Source of the DNA: Vibrio stylophorae
GTDB lineage: Bacteria > Pseudomonadota > Gammaproteobacteria > Enterobacterales > Vibrionaceae
Assembly (NCBI RefSeq): GCF_921293875.1
Contig: NZ_CAKLDI010000001.1
Span: 434,001-498,000 of the forward strand
Direction: 5' to 3'
Length of the DNA stretch: 64,000 nucleotides
The notes beneath the pieces are model-generated. The model saw only the letters and a program-made list of their open reading frames with translations, was not told where the DNA came from and did no database searches. Position numbers and translations under genes: made by a program. Positions 8,116-16,530 of the stretch are shown here, in pieces (position 1 is the stretch's first letter; the number at the start of each line of letters is the position of its first letter).

Positions 8116-9210
8116 TTAAGCCGTGCTTTTTTCATTGTTTTTGAGACAGCTTTGTTCGCTAGTTTGCTGAAAGTGGGCGCTTACAAATTTTCGAATTGGG
8201 GTGGGCAGGCCAAGTTCATCACAGGCGCTGCGATCAAACCAAGCTTGATTCGCGCTTAGCTGGCCTAGGCTATCAATACGCCATACCCGTGCATCCAATT
8301 TATAGTGGGTAAAGGTGTGTTTGAATTTGCCTTTAAGCTGTGCATTTTTACTGAGCTCAGCTTCATCTAAATGAATTTGTGGTAAGCACCAGAGCGAGCC
8401 CCAAATACCACTGTCTGCACGTTTTTCGAGTAGCAACTTGTTATCGTGCTCCAGCCAGAGAAACTCCCCTGGTTTGGTCGGCGTTACTTTTTTCGGTTTG
8501 GGGTTGGGTAGCTCACCCACGCGATTTTGCGCCTTGGCTTGGCAGTGCGCATGTAAGGGGCAATCAGTGCAGTTTGGGTTTTTAGCTGTGCAGATGGTCG
8601 CGCCCATATCAAGTAGGCTTTGCGCAAAGCTGCGATTGCTTTGATCTGCGCTTAGCGCTTTGGGTTCGGGCGTATAGTGCTCGGCCAATTGCCAGAGCAG
8701 CTTATCAACGCGACTGGTGCCGGGGACACCATCAATGGCGAAGAAACGACAAAATAGGCGTTTTACATTGCCATCGACAATGGGGCCATATTGGTTATAG
8801 GCAAATGAAGCGATGGCGCCAGCGGTATAGCGGCCAACGCCGGGAATCTTTTCAAGCGCAGCAAGGCTGGTCGGAAATTCGCCTTGGCATTCGTGCATCA
8901 CATATTGCGCGGCTTTTCGCAAATTACGCGCGCGTGAGTAATAACCCAGTCCCTGCCAAAGATGCATTACTTCATCTTCATCGGCGTTTGCGAGCGCTGC
9001 GATATCGGGAAAACGAGCCATCCAACGCTCAAAGTAGGGGATCACGGTAGCCACTTGCGTTTGCTGCAACATGATCTCAGAGACCAGCACTGAATAGGGG
9101 TTAGGCTCACGCTGCCAAGGCAGATCGTGGCGGCCATGCTGCTGTTGCCATGTCAGCAGGGTTTGACTAAATGTGTGGGGCGCAATCACGGCGCAGGCTT
9201 TTGTGAACAT
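8116..9210 (-). CDS. mutY: Adenine DNA glycosylase MutY
   Basis: A 364-residue base-excision glycosylase that removes A mispaired with 8-oxoguanine. It shows the catalytic Glu45 in SEIMLQQTQV, the helix-hairpin-helix KIPGVGRYTAG, catalytic Asp146 in VDGNVKRL, and the [4Fe-4S] site C207-x6-C214-x2-C217-x5-C223. A C-terminal NUDIX-like domain that recognises 8-oxoG follows. No clear ribosome site stands before the ATG at 9210; a shorter start is possible, since homologues begin close to residue 13. It is divergent from trmB, the usual arrangement, and leads yggX and mltC. Confidence 0.95.
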   Translation of the reverse strand: MFTKACAVIAPHTFSQTLLTWQQQHGRHDLPWQREPNPYSVLVSEIMLQQTQVATVIPYFERWMARFPDIAALANADEDEVMHLWQGLGYYSRARNLRKAAQYVMHECQGEFPTSLAALEKIPGVGRYTAGAIASFAYNQYGPIVDGNVKRLFCRFFAIDGVPGTSRVDKLLWQLAEHYTPEPKALSADQSNRSFAQSLLDMGATICTAKNPNCTDCPLHAHCQAKAQNRVGELPNPKPKKVTPTKPGEFLWLEHDNKLLLEKRADSGIWGSLWCLPQIHLDEAELSKNAQLKGKFKHTFTHYKLDARVWRIDSLGQLSANQAWFDRSACDELGLPTPIRKFVSAHFQQTSEQSCLKNNEKSTA

Positions 9211-9322
9211 GACGACTTGCTTATACTGACTTTATTGTTGTGAATCGCATCTTTTATCTGATGCTCAATCGTTGATTGCGCATGATTGCACCACAAAGGT
9301 GATGGATGCGCAAACACAGCAC

Positions 9323-9350
9323 TTGCAGTTCAGGGCAATCTTTGGATAAT
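9323..9350 (+). promoter_or_regulatory. Probable sigma-70 promoter of trmB
   Basis: TTGCAG, a 16-base spacer and GATAAT. The leader starting near 9357 would open with a perfect 7-bp hairpin, CGATGGA/TCCATCG at 9364-9380 with a TAA loop, ahead of the trmB start. Confidence 0.55.
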
Positions 9351-9412
9351 GCCCTGTCCGAATCGATGGATAATCCATCGCCAATTGAATAGCCAAAATA
9401 GTGAGCCAATCC

Positions 9413-10129
9413 ATGAGCGAAGTGACGCAAACTGAATTGACTGAAGATGGCAAAGTTGTTCGCAAAATTCGCAGCTTTGTTCGTCGTGAAGGTCGTCTAA
9501 CCAAAGGCCAAGAAGCGGCGCTAAATGAGTGCTGGCCAACCATGGGTATCGATTTCGCCTTAGAGCGTTTGGATTGGCAGCAGGTGTTTGGCAACAGCAA
9601 TCCTGTGGTATTGGAAATTGGCTTTGGTATGGGCGCATCTTTAGTTGAGATGGCAAAAAATGCGCCAGAGAAAAACTTCATCGGTATTGAAGTGCACAGC
9701 CCTGGCGTTGGCGCATGTTTAATGGCGGCCAAAGAGGCAGGTGTGACCAATTTGCGCGTAATGTGTCATGACGCAGTGGAAGTGTTTGAGCACATGCTGC
9801 CAGAAAGCAGCCTTGCGACCGTGCAACTATTTTTCCCAGACCCATGGCATAAAAAACGCCATCATAAACGCCGTATTGTGCAGCTACCATTTGCTGAAAT
9901 GTTGCGTCAAAAGTTAGCCATTGGCGGTGTTTTCCATATGGCGACTGACTGGGAGAACTATGCTGAGCATATGCTTGAGGTGATGAACCAAGCACCGGGT
10001 TATGAAAACCTATCCTCAACACAGGACTATGTGCCGCGCCCAGAAGAGCGTCCATTGACCAAATTTGAAGCCCGTGGCCACCGTCTTGGCCATGGCGTAT
10101 GGGATCTTAAATTCGCGCGTAACGCCTAA
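9413..10129 (+). CDS. trmB: tRNA (guanine-N7-)-methyltransferase
   Basis: The 238-residue SAM-dependent enzyme makes m7G46 in the variable loop of tRNAs. It shows the SAM loop [10 protein letters not shown] at about 68-77, the [10 protein letters not shown] segment and the catalytic [13 protein letters not shown] region near 142. An earlier GTG at 9401 is in frame, but the ATG at 9413 gives the N-terminus MSEVTQTE seen in Vibrio TrmB proteins, so it is preferred; the ribosome site (GTGAG) is weak. It is followed by a hairpin at 10145-10167 and a terminator at 10237. Confidence 0.95.
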   Translation: MSEVTQTELTEDGKVVRKIRSFVRREGRLTKGQEAALNECWPTMGIDFALERLDWQQVFGNSNPVVLEIGFGMGASLVEMAKNAPEKNFIGIEVHSPGVGACLMAAKEAGVTNLRVMCHDAVEVFEHMLPESSLATVQLFFPDPWHKKRHHKRRIVQLPFAEMLRQKLAIGGVFHMATDWENYAEHMLEVMNQAPGYENLSSTQDYVPRPEERPLTKFEARGHRLGHGVWDLKFARNA

Positions 10130-10144
10130 TTTGACGTCCTATCT

Positions 10145-10167
10145 GCGTTGCCACTGGTTGGCAACGC
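10145..10167 (+). other. Perfect 9-bp hairpin just after trmB
   Basis: GCGTTGCCA pairs with TGGCAACGC around a five-base loop. It lies 16 bases past the trmB stop and has no T run after it, so it is not a classical terminator. It may stabilise the 3' end of the mRNA or act with the terminator 70 bases on. Confidence 0.5.
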
Positions 10168-10236
10168 AAACTCTCCGTTAGGGATGACGGTAAAGATTTG
10201 CGCCATGACTTGAAATGCGCATTTATCTAGCAATGG

Positions 10237-10264
10237 AAGCCAGCCTGAAGCGCTGGCTTTTTTT
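10237..10264 (+). terminator. Rho-independent terminator after trmB
   Basis: An 8-bp stem AAGCCAGC/GCTGGCTT with a 7-base loop is followed by a run of T. Confidence 0.85.
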
Positions 10265-10296
10265 ATCCCTATGTATTTGACATAGCAGGAGAGAGA

Positions 10297-11217
10297 ATGA
10301 AACCAACAGTTGAGCTGTTACAAAGCATTGTTGAATCGGCGCGACCGCTGATTGGTCAAGGCAAGGTGGCGGATTATATTCCGGCGCTGGCCGAAGTTGA
10401 TCCATCGAAAATTGGTATTGCCGTGTGCACCATTCAAGGCGAAACCTTTTGCGCCGGTGATGCTGATGAGCGATTCTCGATTCAGTCGATCTCTAAGGTT
10501 TTGAGCTTAACGTTGGCGATGATGCTTTATGATCAAGATGAGGTTTGGTCACGTGTCGGTAAAGAGCCATCAGGCCAAGCCTTTAACTCGATGATCCAGC
10601 TTGAGATGGAGCATGGTATTCCACGTAATCCCTTTATTAATGCCGGTGCGCTGGTGGTTTGTGACTTGCTGCAATCGCGCTTGAGTGCACCGCGTCAGCG
10701 AATGTTGGAATTGGTGCGAAACCTCAGTGGTGAGCCTAGCATTCATTACGATAAAGTCGTTGCAGCCTCTGAAATGGAGCATAGCGATCGCAATGCTGCC
10801 ATCGCCTATTTGATGCGCGCCTTTGGTAACTTTGATAACCAAGTGATGCCCGTGCTGCAAAACTATTTTCACTACTGCGCGATCACCATGAGTTGCCGAG
10901 AATTAGCGCGCGCTTTTGTCTATCTCGCTAATCAGGGGCGTCCGTTGGGATTATCTAATCCGCTGGTCTCACCGATGCAGAGCAAGCAAATCAATGCGCT
11001 GCTGGCCACTAGTGGTCTTTATGATGGTGCTGGGGAGTTTGCTTATCGTGTCGGTATGCCGGGTAAATCTGGTGTTGGCGGCGGTATTGTGGCCATTGTT
11101 CCTGGTGAGATGAGTATAGCTGTGTGGTCACCCGAGCTTGATAAAAGCGGTAACTCGCTGGCGGGTACCGCGATGCTTGAAGCGCTATCGACCCAAATTG
11201 GTCGTTCAATTTTTTAA
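10297..11217 (+). CDS. glsB: Glutaminase (serine-dependent beta-lactamase fold)
   Basis: A 306-residue enzyme that hydrolyses glutamine to glutamate and ammonia in the cytoplasm. The catalytic S64-x-x-K67 lies in RFSIQSISK, and the family motifs [23 protein letters not shown] and [12 protein letters not shown] are all present. Its length equals the usual 305-310. The ribosome site AGGAGAG stands just before the ATG at 10297. It forms a single transcription unit between two terminators. The enzyme may also contribute to acid tolerance in some bacteria, which cannot be judged here. Confidence 0.95.
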   Translation: MKPTVELLQSIVESARPLIGQGKVADYIPALAEVDPSKIGIAVCTIQGETFCAGDADERFSIQSISKVLSLTLAMMLYDQDEVWSRVGKEPSGQAFNSMIQLEMEHGIPRNPFINAGALVVCDLLQSRLSAPRQRMLELVRNLSGEPSIHYDKVVAASEMEHSDRNAAIAYLMRAFGNFDNQVMPVLQNYFHYCAITMSCRELARAFVYLANQGRPLGLSNPLVSPMQSKQINALLATSGLYDGAGEFAYRVGMPGKSGVGGGIVAIVPGEMSIAVWSPELDKSGNSLAGTAMLEALSTQIGRSIF

Positions 11218-11507
11218 GCCTTGATTGTTTTACCCTGCACAAATACAGAGAAACCGCCGCAATGGCGGTTTTTTTATATGCATTGCTGTGCTGATCTTGA
11301 TATGAGCGTCAGCGAAAAAATAGGCGGCGATTGCGTGCCGTTGTGTCTGGAAAACCTTTCAGTCTGGCGCTTGTTTTTGCCCAGATTCAATCAACAAAAT
11401 TGATATTTATTCTTGCTATAAACGAGATTGAACGGGATTTAAAGCGGCGTAAATTGATTTTCATAGACAGATATATTTATTTAAGGGCTGTCTATTAAGG
11501 AAAAATA
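11218..11507. other. Spacer between glsB and the His-rich gene, with a leader inverted repeat
   Basis: After the glsB terminator this AT-rich stretch must hold the promoter of the His-rich gene. An 8-bp perfect inverted repeat, ATAGACAG (11463-11470) and CTGTCTAT (11488-11495), sits immediately before the ribosome site AAGGA at 11496-11500. Its 17-base loop contains a second purine-rich AAGGG. It could be an operator or an mRNA hairpin next to the ribosome site. Confidence 0.5.
11251..11276 (+). terminator. Rho-independent terminator after glsB
   Basis: AAACCGCC pairs with GGCGGTTT around a short loop, followed by a T run. Confidence 0.85.
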
Positions 11508-11825
11508 ATGAGTCACTTCAATAGCCAAGAACACAAACAATCACAGCATGGCCATCAACATGGCGCTGAATTTGAGCATGAAAAAATGGAACGTCGTTAC
11601 GGCGAAGAAGTCGAGCACAAACATAATCGCGATCACCATGAAATGAGAGAGCACGAAAAAAGCCATCCTCATACTCAACATGGCGGCGATCCTGAAGGGC
11701 ACAAACACCCAGTTCAAACCCATGCTGACCGTCATGAGCACAGCAATACACACCACCACAAAACCAAAGAGCATGACCATAAAGAGCATTCTCGTGAGCA
11801 CCACAAAACAGGTCATCACCAATAG
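11508..11825 (+). CDS. His-rich small soluble protein (28% histidine)
   Basis: A 105-residue protein with 29 His, many Glu, Lys, Asp and Gln, no Cys, no hydrophobic segment and no signal peptide. His occurs singly or in runs of two or three along its whole length (for example TQHGGDPEGHKHP and NTHHHKTKEHDHKEH). The ribosome site AAGGA stands seven bases before the ATG. A reading frame on the other strand is its complement shadow. His-rich proteins such as Hpn of Helicobacter store or buffer Ni, Zn or Cu; metal binding here is inference from composition alone. No transporter or metal enzyme gene is adjacent. It has its own spacer before it and a terminator after it. Family not recognised. Confidence 0.7.
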   Translation: MSHFNSQEHKQSQHGHQHGAEFEHEKMERRYGEEVEHKHNRDHHEMREHEKSHPHTQHGGDPEGHKHPVQTHADRHEHSNTHHHKTKEHDHKEHSREHHKTGHHQ

Positions 11826-11854
11826 ATTGTCCGCTTCTCTTTGATGTGAGTGTC

Positions 11855-11914
11855 GCTTTTGCGATGAATTGAGTTTTACCGCTTCCCCCATCTTTCTCAA
11901 TTCATGGCAAAAGC
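11855..11914. repeat. Long imperfect inverted repeat after the His-rich gene
   Basis: GCTTTTGC-GA-TGAATTGAG (11855-11873) pairs with CTCAATTCA-TG-GCAAAAGC (11896-11914): 17 bp with a two-base internal mismatch and a 22-base loop. It lies between the stop codon and the terminator of the His-rich gene. No T run follows. Confidence 0.7.
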
Positions 11915-11915
11915 A

Positions 11916-11948
11916 AAATGGCAGCGTTTAAACCCGCTGCCATTTTTA
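11916..11948. terminator. Bidirectional terminator between the His-rich gene and hemW
   Basis: A 9-bp stem ATGGCAGCG/CGCTGCCAT with an 8-base loop has a T run on the plus strand and TTTTGCTTTTG on the minus strand. It serves the His-rich gene and hemW, which converge here. Confidence 0.8.
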
Positions 11949-12002
11949 TACTTCGGTTATATATTTGGGCGTTATATTTCGAAGCTTATTGTGATGTGAT
12001 GC

Positions 12003-13202
12003 TTAACGCTCGCTATCTGCATCCACATCATCTTCGTCGGCAAGAAATAGCTCAAGCAGGTCATTTAAAAAGAGCGCGCCTTTGTCAGTAACTTGCCAGC
12101 AATCCACACCAGTTGAGTCTGTAACATCGACAATATAGCCCAGCGCTTTGGCTTGGTTGAGCTGTACGGCAATGGTGTCGTCATTGAGGCCGGTGCGCTC
12201 GCTGTAATCACGGTGTGGGCAAGGCTCAATGAGGCGCAGGCGATTCATCATAAACTCAAAGGGGCGCTCGCTAACCGGCACCGGAATTTCTTGGCTTAAA
12301 TAGTCGCGTCCTGAATCAAGATAGCCCTTAGGGTGTTTGACTTTTACGGTGCGGGTGATGGCGCCATCAGCATGAGAAATCTTGCCGTGTGCGCCGCAGC
12401 CAATCCCCAGATAATCACCAAAACGCCAATAATTGAGGTTATGTTTGCACTGATAACCTGGCTGGCTAAAGCCTGAGGTTTCATAGCGCTGATAACCGGC
12501 TGCTTCTAGTTTTTTCTGACCGAGCTCATAGATATCCCACAGATCATCGTCATCGGGCAGTACTGGCGGTTTTGAGGCAAATAGGGTATTGGGTTCAATG
12601 GTGAGCTGATACCAAGAGACATGCGGTGGTTTCAGTGCGATCAGCTGGTCGAGATCACTCAGTGCTTGCGCTGGCGTCTGGCTTGGTAAGCCATGCATTA
12701 AATCGACGTTGACGCTGTTAAATCCCGCTTTGAGCGCCTGTTCAATGGCAACCTTGGCTTCATCACTTTGGTGAATGCGTCCTAGCAAATTGAGCTTATC
12801 ATTGGCAAAGCTTTGCACGCCCAAAGAGAGGCGGGTGATCCCTGCTTGGCGATATTGCAAAATTGGCGCAGATTCAAGGGTGCCGGGGTTGGCTTCCATG
12901 GTGATCTCAATATCTTCAGCAAAGGGAATTTGCGCTTGGATCCCTTGTAGAAGTCGGGCGATCTGCGCTGGCGCAATTAAGCTCGGCGTACCGCCACCAA
13001 TAAAGATGCTGTGCAGTGGGCGATTGTCATCGGCAAGATAACGCGCGCGGTCTTGCGCCAAATCTTCCAAAAGTGCATCGATATATTCAGCCTGCGGAAT
13101 CTCTCCCTTAAGTGCGTGGGAGTTAAAGTCGCAGTAGGGGCATTTTTGTACGCACCATGGTACATGGACATACAAGCTAAGTGGTGGCGGCGTTAAATTC
13201 AT
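12003..13202 (-). CDS. hemW: HemW, radical SAM heme chaperone (HemN-like)
   Basis: A 399-residue radical SAM protein with the cluster motif C17-x3-C21-x2-C24 in VPWCVQKCPYCDF, followed by the glycine-rich FIGGGTPSL and GVQSF segments. It lacks the extra N-terminal part of true HemN, and its place next to rdgB fits HemW (formerly YggW), which inserts heme into respiratory enzymes. The family has often been labelled coproporphyrinogen III oxidase. It lies 50 bases after rdgB on the same strand and is probably co-transcribed. An acidic tail (LADEDDVDADSER) ends the protein. Confidence 0.92.
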   Translation of the reverse strand: MNLTPPPLSLYVHVPWCVQKCPYCDFNSHALKGEIPQAEYIDALLEDLAQDRARYLADDNRPLHSIFIGGGTPSLIAPAQIARLLQGIQAQIPFAEDIEITMEANPGTLESAPILQYRQAGITRLSLGVQSFANDKLNLLGRIHQSDEAKVAIEQALKAGFNSVNVDLMHGLPSQTPAQALSDLDQLIALKPPHVSWYQLTIEPNTLFASKPPVLPDDDDLWDIYELGQKKLEAAGYQRYETSGFSQPGYQCKHNLNYWRFGDYLGIGCGAHGKISHADGAITRTVKVKHPKGYLDSGRDYLSQEIPVPVSERPFEFMMNRLRLIEPCPHRDYSERTGLNDDTIAVQLNQAKALGYIVDVTDSTGVDCWQVTDKGALFLNDLLELFLADEDDVDADSER

Positions 13203-13252
13203 GGTTGCTATCAGTATTGAGTAAAGGCTGTCTTGCGCTAACGCAAATGGGA

Positions 13253-13858
13253 TTACAGATTGCCGAGCTGAGCTTTGACCTGTGCAAAGAGCGCTTGTAG
13301 CGCTTGGCCACGATGTGAAAGCTGCTTTTTACGCGCGCTTTCAAGCTCAGCAGCATGACAGTTTTCGCTGGGCACAAAGAAGATTGGATCATAACCAAAG
13401 CCATTGTCGCCGCAGGCTTGCAGTGCAATACGCCCTTGCCAAACACCATGACAAATCAGCGGCGTTGGATCGCTTGCGTGGCGCATGAGCACTAAAACGC
13501 AATGAAAACGCGCCGTGCGCTGCGCTTCTGGCACGCCTTCCAGTGCTTTGAGCACTTTGGCATTGTTGGCTGCATCATTACCATGCTCGCCGGCATAACG
13601 TGCTGAATAGATCCCCGGCTCGCCATTAAGGGCATCAATCTCAAGACCTGAGTCATCGGCAATGGCCGCTAGCCCTGAAACCTTGGCTGCATGACGCGCT
13701 TTAATAATGGCATTTTCCACAAAGGTGGTGCCCGTTTCTTCGACATCATCAATGTTAAATTCGCTTTGCGGGTGGACGGTAAAGCCAAAATCGGCGAGCA
13801 AATCCGCCATTTCTCGAACCTTACCTGCGTTTCCCGTGGCTAATACGATGGCTGTCAT
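13253..13858 (-). CDS. rdgB: RdgB, XTP/dITP pyrophosphatase
   Basis: The 201-residue enzyme hydrolyses ITP, dITP and XTP to monophosphates and keeps deaminated purines out of nucleic acids. It shows the substrate loop [11 protein letters not shown] at 7-17, the [12 protein letters not shown] motif and the C-terminal FGYDPIF and LSHRGQAL segments. The ATG at 13858 has TAGGAG five bases before it and matches homologues; a much longer in-frame extension runs through the promoter and was not used. It is the first gene of an rdgB-hemW unit. Confidence 0.95.
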   Translation of the reverse strand: MTAIVLATGNAGKVREMADLLADFGFTVHPQSEFNIDDVEETGTTFVENAIIKARHAAKVSGLAAIADDSGLEIDALNGEPGIYSARYAGEHGNDAANNAKVLKALEGVPEAQRTARFHCVLVLMRHASDPTPLICHGVWQGRIALQACGDNGFGYDPIFFVPSENCHAAELESARKKQLSHRGQALQALFAQVKAQLGNL

Positions 13859-13946
13859 GGCAACTCCTAAGTGCTTATTTTCAGAACAGATACTCAGTGC
13901 TGATAGAATGAGGATGAGCGCTAAAGCGCAGGATTGATGTGGCGCT

Positions 13947-13974
13947 AGTTTAGAAGCCTGCCATGAAAAAGCAA
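13947..13974 (-). promoter_or_regulatory. Probable sigma-70 promoter of rdgB-hemW
   Basis: On the minus strand TTGCTT, a 16-base spacer and TAAACT. It lies between the terminator of the yggS-yggU unit and the rdgB start. Confidence 0.55.
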
Positions 13975-14048
13975 TCCTCACGCCTCGCGGCAAGCTTTTG
14001 TCGTGCGTCATGAGTATCAAAAACGCGTGAGTATAAAAACCTGTGAAT

Positions 14049-14077
14049 ATAAAAAACGCCATTCAGATGAATGGCGT
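14049..14077 (-). terminator. Terminator of the yggS-proC-yggT-yggU unit
   Basis: A 10-bp stem ACGCCATTCA/TGAATGGCGT with a very tight turn is followed on the minus strand by TTTTTAT. It begins just after yggU. Confidence 0.8.
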
Positions 14078-14084
14078 TGATTAA

Positions 14085-14372
14085 TTATGATTGCAGCGCG
14101 CTTGGTATTTTGACGGGTTGAGTAATACGCACTCGTTTGTGCCGACCCAGCTCGCCTTTTTCCACCGTCACCTTGCTCTTAGCCACGCCAAATTGTTTGG
14201 CGAGATATTTGACCAAATGGGCATTGGCTTTACCATCAATGGGCGGCGCGGTAATGGCGATTTTCAGCTCATCGCCATGCATGCCCATGATCGCATCGCG
14301 GCTGGCTTTGGGCTGAATATATAACGGAATCAGCCAATCGCCATTGGATTGCACAAATGTGTGTACCTGCAT
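14085..14372 (-). CDS. yggU: YggU family protein (DUF167/UPF0235)
   Basis: A 95-residue conserved small protein of unknown function with the family core [38 protein letters not shown] and [13 protein letters not shown]. The ATG at 14372 overlaps the yggT stop by one base (TAATG), which implies translational coupling; an in-frame TTG four codons earlier is possible. It ends the yggS-proC-yggT-yggU run. Confidence 0.93.
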   Translation of the reverse strand: MQVHTFVQSNGDWLIPLYIQPKASRDAIMGMHGDELKIAITAPPIDGKANAHLVKYLAKQFGVAKSKVTVEKGELGRHKRVRITQPVKIPSALQS

Positions 14373-14932
14373 TAAAGATACCAAACTTCGTAATACCAGC
14401 CTGTCAGTAGTGATTGACCAATCAATGAGTTGGCAAATTGCATCAACAAGAAAATGATTAAAATACTGAAATCAAGACCGCCCATGGCAGGAATAATGCG
14501 GCGGACTGGCGCGCAAATTGGCTCAACCAATTGATGTAGCACATATTCAATTGGGCTGCGGCCTTGGCTAACCCAGCTTAAAATTGCGCGAATCAGTAGC
14601 ATCCAAAATACCATCTCACCGGCTGCTTTGATCAATGAGACTAAAGCGAGCAGCGGAAAATCGGCGCTAAATTGATAACCACCTTGCGGCAGTAAAAAGC
14701 CTAATTTGGCACACACCAGCGCATAGGCAAACACCAAGGTGGCGCTATCGATATTACCCACAGGCGGAATGGCACGGCGCAATGGGCCGACCACTGGTTG
14801 CGTTGCTTTCACCACAAATTGTGAGAATGGGTTATAGAAATCGGCACGGACGTATTGCAACCAAAGGCGCAATAGCACGACGAAAATAACCAGATTAAAT
14901 AGCGTCGAGACAAGTTGAATCACTGCTTGCAT
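14372..14932 (-). CDS. yggT: YggT family inner-membrane protein
   Basis: A 186-residue membrane protein built from two YggT repeats, each with two hydrophobic helices and the signature [17 protein letters not shown] or [17 protein letters not shown]. Homologues are linked to osmotic or potassium tolerance, and in other lineages to cell division; the role is not certain. AAGGA stands six bases before the ATG. It follows proC by 12 bases and overlaps yggU. Confidence 0.93.
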   Translation of the reverse strand: MQAVIQLVSTLFNLVIFVVLLRLWLQYVRADFYNPFSQFVVKATQPVVGPLRRAIPPVGNIDSATLVFAYALVCAKLGFLLPQGGYQFSADFPLLALVSLIKAAGEMVFWMLLIRAILSWVSQGRSPIEYVLHQLVEPICAPVRRIIPAMGGLDFSILIIFLLMQFANSLIGQSLLTGWYYEVWYL

Positions 14933-14944
14933 AGCGCGTCCTTA

Positions 14945-15763
14945 TTAAAATAGTTGTTCCATTGCCTGACCTCGGTCATAGGCGGCTTGCATCGCCTCGG
15001 CAACGGTTTGTTCAAGTTGTTGTTCTGCAAACACACGCAATGCTTCTGCGGTGGTTCCTCCTTTAGAGGTCACTTGCTCGCGTAAAGTTGCAATATCGGT
15101 CTGCGGATTTTCAATCACCATTTTAGCGGCTCCCAGTGCAGATTGCTGCACTAACAAACGTGCGGTGTTCTGATCTAAACCTTTGGCCATGGCTGCTTTT
15201 TGCATCGCTTCCATAAACAGGAAGAAATAAGCCGGGGCACTGCCAGAGGCTGCAATAATGGTATTGATCTCAGATTCTTCCTGAACCCAGCAGGTTTTGC
15301 CTACGGCTTGCAGCAATTTTTCTGCAAAGGTGCGCTCATCGGCTTGCGTATTGGCACTGGCAAATAGACCACTCATCCCTTCACCCAGTAGGGCTGGTGT
15401 ATTTGGCATGACGCGCACCAGTTTAAGTTCAGTGGCAAAAATCGCATTGAGACGACTGACGCTAATGCCTGCGGCGATAGAGATCACCAATTTATCACCC
15501 ATCTCAATGGCTGCTAAAGGTTGGCATACCTCGGCCATCAATTGCGGTTTAACCGCCAAAACCACCACATCCGCTTGTTCTACGGCTTGGTGGTTGTTTT
15601 GCGTGGTCTCAATACCATATTGCGCTGCGAGTGAGTCAAGTTGTGCTTGATTGGGATCGCTGGCGATAATTTGCTTGGCGTGATAACCGCTTTTCACAAT
15701 GCCTGCGATTAGCGCATGCGCCATATTCCCTGCGCCAATAAAGGCGATACGTTTTGCGTCCAT
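14945..15763 (-). CDS. proC: Pyrroline-5-carboxylate reductase
   Basis: A 272-residue NAD(P)H-dependent enzyme that performs the last step of proline synthesis. The N-terminal Rossmann loop FIGAGNMAHALI (8-19) and the C-terminal signature VTSKGGTTAEAL are clear. AGGA stands seven bases before the ATG. It lies nine bases after yggS and 12 before yggT. This position inside the ygg cluster is usual for Vibrionaceae and Pseudomonas but differs from E. coli, where proC lies elsewhere. Confidence 0.95.
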   Translation of the reverse strand: MDAKRIAFIGAGNMAHALIAGIVKSGYHAKQIIASDPNQAQLDSLAAQYGIETTQNNHQAVEQADVVVLAVKPQLMAEVCQPLAAIEMGDKLVISIAAGISVSRLNAIFATELKLVRVMPNTPALLGEGMSGLFASANTQADERTFAEKLLQAVGKTCWVQEESEINTIIAASGSAPAYFFLFMEAMQKAAMAKGLDQNTARLLVQQSALGAAKMVIENPQTDIATLREQVTSKGGTTAEALRVFAEQQLEQTVAEAMQAAYDRGQAMEQLF

Positions 15764-15772
15764 TCTTAAATC

Positions 15773-16507
15773 CTATGCTGAAGGTTGGCTGTCGCCATCA
15801 CTGTTTTGTGCATAATTGCGCGCGCCAAAAATGGCGGTACCAATGCGAACCATGGTGCTGCCTGCGGCAATGGCGGCATCGAGATCGCCACTCATGCCCA
15901 TGGAAAGGGTATCCACATCACTGTATGTTGCTTGTAGTTGAACCAGTGCATCACGTAGCTGACTAAAAGTCGCTAGCTGGCTATCATAATCATCGCTCAC
16001 TTCAGGAATCGCCATCAAGCCGCGCAGTTTTAACTGCGGTAGCTGCGCGATATGCTCGGCTAGCGCCGAAATTTCACTGAGCTGCACGCCTGACTTACTA
16101 TCTTCATCACTGATGTTGACTTGAATGAGTACCTGCAACGGCGCTTTGTTTTGTGGTCGCTGTTCGCTTAAGCGTGTGGCGATCTTGGCGCGATCCAGTG
16201 AGTGCATCCAGTCAAAGTGTTCAGCCACAAGGCGAGATTTGTTCGATTGTAGTGGTCCAATGAAATGCCACTGCAACTCATTTGCGTGAGGGTGATCGGC
16301 AAAATAGTTAATTTTATCCACGCCCTCTTGCACATAGTTCTCACCAAAGGCACGCTGACCGGCATCAATGGCACTGGCTATGTCCTCGACAGGTTTGGTC
16401 TTACTTACAGCCAGAAGTTTCACAGAATCTGTGCGTCGTCCGCACTTTTGTGCGGCTTGGTCTATCTGATGGATGACCTCGGTTAGATTTTGTTTGATAC
16501 TACACAT
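15773..16507 (-). CDS. yggS: YggS family PLP homeostasis protein (PLPBP)
   Basis: A 244-residue alanine-racemase-fold protein that binds pyridoxal phosphate without known catalysis and balances PLP and amino-acid pools. The PLP lysine is Lys36 in AVSKTKPVEDI, the same number as in E. coli; FGENYVQEG, WHFIGPLQSNK and the SMGMSGDLDAAI phosphate-binding motif follow. It is divergent from pilT, with only 23 bases between the two start codons. No obvious ribosome site precedes its ATG. Confidence 0.95.
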   Translation of the reverse strand: MCSIKQNLTEVIHQIDQAAQKCGRRTDSVKLLAVSKTKPVEDIASAIDAGQRAFGENYVQEGVDKINYFADHPHANELQWHFIGPLQSNKSRLVAEHFDWMHSLDRAKIATRLSEQRPQNKAPLQVLIQVNISDEDSKSGVQLSEISALAEHIAQLPQLKLRGLMAIPEVSDDYDSQLATFSQLRDALVQLQATYSDVDTLSMGMSGDLDAAIAAGSTMVRIGTAIFGARNYAQNSDGDSQPSA

Positions 16508-16530
16508 GTTTGTTTTCTAGGGGTTTATTG

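Noticed and set aside
9265..9750. 161-residue minus-strand frame opposite trmB
   Set aside because: It overlaps the clearly conserved trmB and the trmB promoter on the other strand.
11541..11900. Minus-strand frame of 119 residues with many hydrophobic residues opposite the His-rich gene
   Set aside because: It arises as the complement of CAT/CAC-rich sequence, has no ribosome site and runs through the inverted repeat and terminator region.
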